A stretch of 29,182 nucleotides of DNA from JBPCRW01 sp050996405. GTDB taxonomy: Bacteria; Acidobacteriota; Blastocatellia; Pyrinomonadales; Pyrinomonadaceae. Position 1 is the stretch's first letter. The number at the start of each line of letters is the position of its first letter. Below the pieces are notes generated by a model that saw only the letters and a program-made list of their open reading frames with translations, had not been told where the DNA came from and made no database searches. This document shows positions 23,457-29,182 of this stretch, piece after piece. The position numbers were made by a program, and so were the translations under genes. The stretch is taken from contig JBPCRW010000200.1 in NCBI GenBank assembly GCA_050996405.1, forward strand, positions 1-29,182, written 5' to 3'.

Positions 23457-24955
23457 AAAATTTCAAAGACAATTTTTATTTGCAATATGCCCTTCTTTTA
23501 GCGGCGGCGTTTTTGTTCGTCGGCAAGCCCGTTCCATACAGCAACGAATCCAGCTATTTGCTGCGGCTGATTAAAGTTTATCACCCGCAATTTTTACTCA
23601 ATGATTTAACTTTTTCCGCGCCCGCCAACGAACATTGGCTTTTTGACCATCTTTTCGGACTACTGACTTTCGTTTTTTCAATCGAATTTATCGGCTGGAT
23701 TGGCAGAATCGGCTGCTGGGCGATTTTGCTTTTCGCCCTTGTGCGGCTCGGAAGGCATTGGAAAATTCCGTTGTGGATGATTACGGTTTCGATTTTTTTG
23801 TGGCTTTGCGGCGGGCAATCAATCGTCGCCGACGAATGGATTATCGGAGTTTTTGAAGCGAAATGCGTCGCTTATGTTTGTTTATTGTTCGCGCTCGACG
23901 GGTTTTGTAATGAACGGGAAATTTATCCGGCGATTTTGCTCGGCTTGAGTTTTAGTTTTCATCCGGCGGTCGGTTTGTGGGCGATTCCGGCGGTCATTCT
24001 GGCGTTGGCGTTTTGCCGTCGGGATTTTGTCAGAATAATAAAAATTACAATTATCGCCGGAATTTTTTCGCTCGCCGGATTAGTTCCTTTGCTTTCGAGC
24101 GTGATAGCCGATAATCCTAGTTCTGCCGACGATTGGAAATTTGCGGTCTTGGTCGGCTACCCGTTTCATTTCGACCCTTTTTCGTGGGCGAAAAGCAGCA
24201 TTATTTTAGTGTTTCTTTTACTGGCTTTTTGTTTGGTTTTTTATCATCGAAACAAACCTGAGAGAGCGGAAAAATTCTTACTCGCGTTTTTGTCCGTGCT
24301 GTGTGTCTTTTTTTCAGCCGGAATTATTTTACGAGCGTTCGGGCAATACGAATTATTGCGGTTTATGCCAGCGAGACTTTTTCCGGTGTTCGCGCCGCTG
24401 TTTTTTCTGTTCACGCTGGCGAAAGCCTATCGACAAAAAGTATTCGTGCCGCCTGTCACGCTCTTGATGCTAATCGGGTTCGTCTGTCTGCTCGGTTGGG
24501 AAAGTCCGATTTCCAGAGGCTTTATGCAAATTCAGCAGACGGCAAACTATTGGCGTTCCGGCAGAGACGGGGCTGCCGAATCGTTTGTCTGGCTGAAAAA
24601 TAATACTCCGAACGGGACGATTGTCATCTCGCCGCCTTGGAGAAATGATTTTTGGTATTTGTCCGGGCGCGCGCAAATTGTCAGTTATATTTACGCGCCA
24701 ATTTCAAATTTGCGCGAATGGCGGGAGCGTTTGAATTTATTGATTGGAAACGCGCCTGCGGAAAAAGGATTGCGGGATGTAAAAGAAATGAAGATTTTTT
24801 ACAATAATCTACCGGCTGAAAAAATTATCGAAATTTCCGCAGAATACAAAGCTCGATATATTGTCACCGAAGGCGAATATGATTTTCCGCTGGTGTTTAA
24901 AAGCGGAACATATAAAATCTATCGGTTGCCCGCGCCGTCTGACTTAGTTTTGTAA
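23453..24955 (+). CDS. polytopic membrane protein (DUF6798/GT-C-like), unknown
   Basis: Protein of 500 aa with about ten hydrophobic segments up to residue 350, then a soluble C-terminal part. Its layout (N-terminal short loop, helices, FEAKCVAYVCLLFALD and GLSFSFHPAVGLW segments, then a soluble tail with FVWLKNNTPNGTIVISPPW) resembles membrane glycosyltransferases of the GT-C type and the DUF6798 proteins. I do not see a certain catalytic Asp-Glu or Asp-Asp motif in the first loop. The GTG start overlaps the deacetylase stop (GTGA). As the last gene of the cluster it could transfer or polymerise a sugar across the membrane. That is context only. Confidence 0.6.
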   Translation: MKNFKDNFYLQYALLLAAAFLFVGKPVPYSNESSYLLRLIKVYHPQFLLNDLTFSAPANEHWLFDHLFGLLTFVFSIEFIGWIGRIGCWAILLFALVRLGRHWKIPLWMITVSIFLWLCGGQSIVADEWIIGVFEAKCVAYVCLLFALDGFCNEREIYPAILLGLSFSFHPAVGLWAIPAVILALAFCRRDFVRIIKITIIAGIFSLAGLVPLLSSVIADNPSSADDWKFAVLVGYPFHFDPFSWAKSSIILVFLLLAFCLVFYHRNKPERAEKFLLAFLSVLCVFFSAGIILRAFGQYELLRFMPARLFPVFAPLFFLFTLAKAYRQKVFVPPVTLLMLIGFVCLLGWESPISRGFMQIQQTANYWRSGRDGAAESFVWLKNNTPNGTIVISPPWRNDFWYLSGRAQIVSYIYAPISNLREWRERLNLLIGNAPAEKGLRDVKEMKIFYNNLPAEKIIEISAEYKARYIVTEGEYDFPLVFKSGTYKIYRLPAPSDLVL

Positions 24956-25010
24956 AGTGCTGCGGCAATAAATTTCAGGAGTTTTTTAAGAATTGTCGAA
25001 AAAATATATT

Positions 25011-25383
25011 TGGTGGAGGCGGCGGGAATCGAACCCGCATCCAAGAGTTGCGACCAGTAGAATCTACACGCTTAGTCGAGTTCACTTCTATGTTCGCTTT
25101 TGATAAGTAAATGAACCGACAAGACCTTATCAAAAGCTAGCCTGACTAACGTTTCGCTCGCTTTCGCAGACGGGGAAAGCGACCTAGCTTGAACTGTTGT
25201 TATGCTTCAATCGGTCGCTTCAAGCTGACTTCCGTTGAAACACTTGTGGCTAAAATTAATTAGGCAGCAAGAGCTAATTCTTGATTAGCATTTGTTTTTC
25301 GCTTGGTGTTTTAACGAGCTAACAAGCAAGCCCGACGTGCATCCAAAGATCTATACAAACCCCTGTCGAAGCCTGTCGCCCCC
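25011..25383 (-). ncRNA. ssrA: transfer-messenger RNA (tmRNA)
   Basis: Rescues stalled ribosomes by adding a degradation tag. The 5' end GGGGGCGACAGGCTTCGAC pairs with the 3' end CGCCTCC followed by ACCA, giving a 7-bp acceptor stem with one G-U pair. The T arm GCGGGTTCGATTCCCGC is directly before it. CCA is encoded. The tag reading frame (25289 to 25263) ends in GCT CTT GCT GCC TAA, giving ANQELALAA if GCT at 25289 is the resume codon. The conserved LAA end supports this; the resume position is inferred. The gene is 373 nt, normal length. It lies downstream of bcp on the same strand. Confidence 0.93.
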
Positions 25384-25400
25384 AAAAGTCGAGGAAAGCA

Positions 25401-25430
25401 ATTCTACGTTATTTTGACGGGAAATGACAA
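25401..25430 (-). promoter_or_regulatory. probable ssrA promoter
   Basis: Read on the minus strand, TTGTCA (25430-25425) and TAGAAT (25406-25401) are 18 bases apart. The predicted start lies about ten bases before the mature tmRNA 5' end, a leader of the length RNase P removes. It lies between the bcp stop and ssrA. Confidence 0.45.
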
Positions 25431-25451
25431 TCGAAAGTTGTCCGTTTCACT

Positions 25452-25910
25452 TTATTTTCCGAACGCCTTTAGAACTTCGTCGGCGTGTTCGGAAACATTA
25501 ACTTTGTCGAAAATTTTCTGAATCTTTCCCTGCTCGTCAATCAAAAAAGTTTTTCGCAAAACGCCCGTATATTTTTTGCCATACATTGATTTTTCGCCGT
25601 AAACGTCGTAGTCATTAACGATTTTTTTATCGGTGTCGGCTAAAAGCGTAAAAGGCAAATTGTATTTCGAGATAAATTTCTGATGCGACTGCGCGTCGTC
25701 GGTTGAAACTCCCAAAACTCTGATATTTTTTTCAGAAAATTCGTTGTGCGAATCGCGCAAACTGCACGCTTCTTTTGTGCAGCCGGGCGTGTCGTCTTTC
25801 GGATAAAAATACAAAACCACTTTTTGCCCGCGCAAATCCGACAGCTTCACTTCGTTGCCGTTTTCGTCTTTCGCCGCGAAATCCGGCGCGGCATCACCTT
25901 CTTTTAACAT
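25452..25910 (-). CDS. bcp: thioredoxin-dependent peroxiredoxin (BCP/PrxQ)
   Basis: Reduces hydrogen peroxide and organic peroxides using thioredoxin; cytosolic. It is 152 aa, the usual length. The motif TPGCTKEAC contains the peroxidatic Cys44 and the resolving Cys49 five residues later, the PrxQ arrangement. GVSTDDAQSHQKF near residue 82 and the late R-K-T-F-L-I-D are also typical. An AAGGG precedes the ATG at 25910. Just upstream of that is a 17-bp perfect hairpin in the leader. It is oriented toward ssrA. Confidence 0.95.
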   Translation of the reverse strand: MLKEGDAAPDFAAKDENGNEVKLSDLRGQKVVLYFYPKDDTPGCTKEACSLRDSHNEFSEKNIRVLGVSTDDAQSHQKFISKYNLPFTLLADTDKKIVNDYDVYGEKSMYGKKYTGVLRKTFLIDEQGKIQKIFDKVNVSEHADEVLKAFGK

Positions 25911-25924
25911 ATTTTCCCTTCTGA

Positions 25925-25966
25925 AAAATTTCGGCGAAAGACGAAAATATCTTTCGCCGAAATTTT
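25925..25966. promoter_or_regulatory. perfect 17-bp hairpin in the bcp leader
   Basis: AAAATTTCGGCGAAAGA (25925-25941) and its exact complement (25950-25966) enclose an 8-base loop. In the bcp direction the hairpin is followed by TTTTTCAGAAGGG, so it looks like a terminator placed immediately before the ribosome-binding site. It could be an attenuator, an mRNA-stability element or, as DNA, an operator. It lies in the divergent region between bcp and the cyclase gene. Confidence 0.6.
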
Positions 25967-26119
25967 AATTTTTAAATTGTAAATCGCAGGTTTTAGTTTG
26001 GCTTATCTAGGATACGATTGGCAACAGGCGAGAGATAATTTCCAAAACTGAAAATATCTGTAAAACCTCTCCGGTCGCGTTCAAAAATAAATCGTTAATC
26101 AAAACATAAAATTTTTCGC

Positions 26120-26168
26120 TTTTCATCTGCCGATTTTCATTTACCATTTACCATTTACCATTTGCAAT
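26120..26168. repeat. heptamer array (TTACCAT type) in the cyclase leader
   Basis: Seven consecutive 7-mers: TTTTCAT, CTGCCGA, TTTTCAT, TTACCAT, TTACCAT, TTACCAT, TTGCAAT. The array ends 10 bases before the GTG start of the cyclase gene and occupies the place where a Shine-Dalgarno would be expected. Same period as the other arrays. Confidence 0.8.
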
Positions 26169-26178
26169 TAACAAAATC

Positions 26179-27882
26179 GTGAACGCAATTCTGACTATAA
26201 CTGAAATTACCGGCAAAATCTGGAAGCTCGATTTAAACCCCGAAAAGATTTATTCCATCGGGCGGGCAAAAGATAACCAGATTGTTCTAAACGACCAGCG
26301 CGTTTCGCGGCATCACGCCCTCCTTCGCCGTGAAGGTTTCAATTTCAAAATAATTGACGGTTATTCGGAAGGCGGCGAGATTCGACGCAGCGTCAACCGC
26401 GTCTTTGTCAACGGTTTGCCCGTTTTTGAAAAGATTTTAATGAACGGCGACCGCATTATGATTGGCGCGAGCCAGATTTCCTTTACTAGAAATCTTCCGC
26501 AGCCGCCGGAAATCTCCAAAGATTCTTTCATAGAGCCTGCCGGAAAACTGCCCCCAATTCCCGAAAAGGTTATCTACAACGACCAGCCGCTCGGACACAC
26601 GCAGCTTTTGCTTTCGGCAAGCGAAATTATAGGAAAACATTCAAATATCTCAATTGAAACCAACCTCGCTACGCCCGAAGAAATCAAGGAATTACGTCGT
26701 AAAGCTAAGGTTTTAGAACTACTTTACGAACTCTCGAAAACGCTTGGCACGGTCTTTGACTTGAAGGAAATTTTCGCCCGCGCGACGGATTTGATTTTTC
26801 GCGGAACGCCTGCCGAAAGAGTCGTCGCGCTGATTGCCGACGAAAGCGCGGACGGAAAAATTCTGGAATACAGCCTGAATCCGATTGCCGTCAAATCGCG
26901 CGACGAAAATCTCGAAAACCTGACGGAAAAATTGACGATTTCGCGGACGATTACGCAGAAAGTGATGCGCGAAAAAGTCGCTTTGTTGTCGCAGGACGCG
27001 CGCAGCGATAAACAATTTTCCGGTTCGGAATCAATCGTTTCGCAAGGAGTGCGCTCGACAATCTGCGCTCCGTTGCTGACTGAAACGGGCGTTCACGGCG
27101 TGGTTTATGCCGACCGTTTCGACCCGTTTGCAGAGTTTAGCTCGGACGATTTGGAACTTATCAGCGCGGTCGCGGCGCAGACGGCAATCGTCGTCGAAAC
27201 CGTCAAAGCGCATACGAGATTAGCGCGCGAAGAAGTGGCGCGGGCAAATTACAGCCGTTTTATGCCCGAATATGTTGTTAAGCAATTGCTCGAAAATCCG
27301 AATTCGTTCCGGCTTGGCGGCGTTAATCAGACGGTAACCGTTTTGTTCGCTGATATTCGAGGCTTTACGGCATTTTCGGAAAATGAAAAACCCGAACGAG
27401 TGGTCGGTTTGTTGAATCGTTATTTCAGCGCGATGTCTGAGATAATTTTCGCGCACGGCGGAACGCTCGATAAATATATCGGCGATGGTTTAATGGCGAT
27501 TTTCGGCGCGCCGACAGCAACCGAAACGGACGCGAAAAACGCTCTGGAAGCGGCAATCGAAATGCAGGAAAAACTTATCGGATTAAACGATGAACTTAAA
27601 ATCGAAGGTTACAATCCAATCGGTATCGGCATCGGATTGCACACGGGCGAAGCGACCATCGGTTATATCGGTTCGGATAAACGCAGCGAATACACGGCAA
27701 TCGGCGACACGGTTAATCTGGCGGCGCGGCTCGAACAAAACGCCAAAGCCGAACAAATTTTAATCAGCGAAGCCACTGCGCGGGCGTGTCATTGCGAAGA
27801 ATTTTCGCTGAAACCGCTGGAGCCTTTGCAGGTCAAAAATCGCTTGCAGCCGGTTTCAATGTTTGAAGTAAAATGGAATTAA
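26179..27882 (+). CDS. adenylate cyclase with FHA and GAF domains
   Basis: Predicted cytosolic class III nucleotide cyclase of 567 aa. FHA domain at about 5-110 (IGRAKDNQIVLNDQRVSRHHALL), which binds phospho-threonine peptides. GAF domain at about 175-350. Catalytic domain at about 385-565: metal-binding Asp392 in FADIRGF and Asp436 in IGDGL, Lys432 that favours adenine, and EYTAIGDTVNLAARLE with the Thr, Asn and Arg used by class IIIb enzymes. The product is therefore probably cAMP. The start is GTG at 26179; no Shine-Dalgarno is seen because a heptamer repeat precedes it, so the start is less sure. It is followed by an mreB-family gene after 99 bases. Confidence 0.88.
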   Translation: MNAILTITEITGKIWKLDLNPEKIYSIGRAKDNQIVLNDQRVSRHHALLRREGFNFKIIDGYSEGGEIRRSVNRVFVNGLPVFEKILMNGDRIMIGASQISFTRNLPQPPEISKDSFIEPAGKLPPIPEKVIYNDQPLGHTQLLLSASEIIGKHSNISIETNLATPEEIKELRRKAKVLELLYELSKTLGTVFDLKEIFARATDLIFRGTPAERVVALIADESADGKILEYSLNPIAVKSRDENLENLTEKLTISRTITQKVMREKVALLSQDARSDKQFSGSESIVSQGVRSTICAPLLTETGVHGVVYADRFDPFAEFSSDDLELISAVAAQTAIVVETVKAHTRLAREEVARANYSRFMPEYVVKQLLENPNSFRLGGVNQTVTVLFADIRGFTAFSENEKPERVVGLLNRYFSAMSEIIFAHGGTLDKYIGDGLMAIFGAPTATETDAKNALEAAIEMQEKLIGLNDELKIEGYNPIGIGIGLHTGEATIGYIGSDKRSEYTAIGDTVNLAARLEQNAKAEQILISEATARACHCEEFSLKPLEPLQVKNRLQPVSMFEVKWN

Positions 27883-27981
27883 GGTAAAATTAGCCGCTGA
27901 AATAATTCGGACAATTTCACTTTCCCCGAATAAAAAAGTTCGATTTATTTAAGATGTTTTTGTTAAAATTAAAGAGCCTCT

Positions 27982-29055
27982 ATGATGGGAATTAAGTCGC
28001 TAAAAAATCTTGTCACGGATTCGATGGCAATTGATATGGGAACGGCAAACACGATTATCGCCGTCAAAGGACGCGATGTCGTGCTGGACGAACCGACGCT
28101 GGTCGCCGTCAACGAATTGACCGAAGAAATCGTCGCTTACGGGCAGGAAGCCGCCGATATGCAGGGACGCGAAGGACGCGATGTCGTCGTGATTGCGCCT
28201 TTGACGGGCGGCGTGGTTGCAGATTTTGAACGCACCCGAAAAATGCTCGCTCATTTCGTCCAGAAAGCGAAATCCGGCGGCTCGCAAGTTTCGCGTCAAG
28301 CCGTGATGAGTATGATTGGCGAGGCGACGCACGTCGAACAGCGCGCGCTTCTTAATGCGGCGGAAGAATCACACATCGGCAAAGTTTTTATGATGGAAGA
28401 AGGTTTGGCGGCGGCGTTTGGAGCGGGCGTTGACCCGCGCGACAAACGCGCTTCGGCAGTCATTGACATCGGCGCAAGCACGACCAATATCGCCATTATC
28501 GCCAAAGGAAATGTCGTTCATTCGCGCTCGGAGCGAATCGGCAGCAACGACATTAACGACGGTCTGGCAAATCATATTCGTCGTCATCGGGGCTTGCAAA
28601 TCGGTGACGAAACAACCGAAAAACTGAAAACCGATTTCGCTTCGGCAGTCGTGCCGGAAAAATTGGGGAAATCTACAATGGTTCGCGGGCGCGACGTGCA
28701 GACGGGAAGTCCCGGTGCGGTTGAAATTACGGCGGGCGAAATTTATCCAGTGGTCGAAGGCGTTATTCGCCGCGTCGCACTGATGATTAGTGACGCTTTA
28801 ACTGAACTCCGACCGGAAGTGGCGGCGGACATCTTTGACCGCGGAATTGTTTTGACCGGCGGCGGCGCGCTTTTTAACGGCATCGACCAGTATCTTCGCG
28901 GCATCGTCAATCTTCCCGTGCTGCTTTCCGACGAACCGCGTTACGCGACCGTGCGCGGGCTGCTGAAAATGTTTGACGAGCCGGAACTTCTCGAGCGAGT
29001 TTCGCGCAATGAACCAAACGTTCTGCATAACGCCGAAGTTCCGTTTGAAGCGTAG
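27982..29055 (+). CDS. mreB: MreB-family rod-shape actin homologue
   Basis: Predicted cytoskeletal ATPase of 357 aa that organises cell-wall synthesis under the membrane. Phosphate-1 motif MAIDMGTANTIIAVKG near residue 15, the connect region with FMMEEGLAAAFG near 135, phosphate-2 AVIDIGASTTNIAII near 155, and the adenosine motif GIVLTGGGALFNGI near 290. Length is slightly above the typical 335-350. The usual partners mreC and mreD are not visible before the window ends, so this may be a second MreB copy. Start is ATGATG; either ATG is possible. Confidence 0.9.
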   Translation: MMGIKSLKNLVTDSMAIDMGTANTIIAVKGRDVVLDEPTLVAVNELTEEIVAYGQEAADMQGREGRDVVVIAPLTGGVVADFERTRKMLAHFVQKAKSGGSQVSRQAVMSMIGEATHVEQRALLNAAEESHIGKVFMMEEGLAAAFGAGVDPRDKRASAVIDIGASTTNIAIIAKGNVVHSRSERIGSNDINDGLANHIRRHRGLQIGDETTEKLKTDFASAVVPEKLGKSTMVRGRDVQTGSPGAVEITAGEIYPVVEGVIRRVALMISDALTELRPEVAADIFDRGIVLTGGGALFNGIDQYLRGIVNLPVLLSDEPRYATVRGLLKMFDEPELLERVSRNEPNVLHNAEVPFEA

Positions 29056-29105
29056 CGAAACTTTTAGAATTGATGAATACGGGATTCTTCTCTTTGTGGA
29101 AGCTC

Positions 29106-29182
29106 GGGGGGAGGGGAGGGGGTTGTTTTGTGCGGGTTCTTCGCTTAGGGTTGTCTACTTCCGAGAAGAGGGGAGGGGGGGG
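29106..29182. other. G-rich terminal stretch, probable sequence artefact
   Basis: The last 77 bases contain repeated runs of four to eight G separated by single A, unlike anything else in the window. It resembles poly-G error from low-signal reads at a contig end. I assign no gene to it. Confidence 0.6.

Noticed and set aside
25011..25100. tRNA-like T arm and CCA end
   Set aside because: It is the 3' end of the tmRNA; there is no anticodon arm and the partner acceptor strand is at 25377-25383.

Overview
The window looks like a chromosomal stretch from a mid-GC, Gram-negative-type bacterium. My best guess is an Acidobacteriota of the Blastocatellia/Pyrinomonadaceae kind. This is an inference from gene content (M13 peptidase, TonB_C proteins with signal peptides, FHA-GAF-cyclase) and from many degenerate short tandem repeats; no rRNA is present to settle it. 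About 30 protein genes and one RNA gene (tmRNA) can be supported.

Layout. 1-3065 (+): an HD-domain phosphohydrolase, a TonB_C-domain exported protein and a PlsC-type acyltransferase. 3203-4688 (+): a radical SAM/SPASM protein with its own promoter, a structured leader and a strong terminator. 4799-6880 (+): an exported M13 zinc metallopeptidase with a terminator. 6940-7151: a frameshifted remnant of an integron-integrase-like tyrosine recombinase. 7331-7837 (+): a DUF2127 membrane protein. 12608 down to 7878 (-): glpX and ppsA (two gluconeogenic enzymes), then DUF2085 and DUF488 proteins. 12737-13092 (+): a 7Fe/8Fe ferredoxin with promoter and terminator. 13305-24955 (+): a long surface-polysaccharide cluster. 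25910 down to 25011 (-): bcp peroxiredoxin and ssrA (tmRNA). 26179-29055 (+): an FHA-GAF-adenylate cyclase and an MreB-family protein. 29106-29182: a G-rich end that looks like a sequencing or assembly artefact.

The polysaccharide cluster holds a UDP-GlcNAc 2-epimerase-type enzyme, a deacetylase-like/GT2 fusion, a DegT-type aminotransferase, a Gfo/Idh/MocA oxidoreductase, a WbpD-like N-acetyltransferase, a FAD oxidoreductase, a methyltransferase, a second deacetylase with intact motifs and a polytopic membrane protein. Together the aminotransferase, oxidoreductase, acetyltransferase and epimerase resemble the WbpB/E/D/I route to a diacetamido-uronic acid sugar nucleotide. The UDP-sugar 6-dehydrogenase (WbpA) is not in the window. 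Two AT-rich genes are interleaved in the middle of the cluster.

The least ordinary signal is a set of 7-nt-periodic repeat arrays built from different words (TGAGCAG, ATTACAA, AAATCCA, GGAAAAT, TTACCAT). Some are arranged as inverted arms around a spacer. Three of them are translated: one forms the hydrophobic core of a signal peptide, one the interdomain linker of a fusion protein, and one a low-complexity insert in a FAD enzyme. A second class of inverted elements (8966-9023, 11458-11558, 17681-17769) lies at gene borders and in two cases supplies the stop codon of the neighbouring gene.
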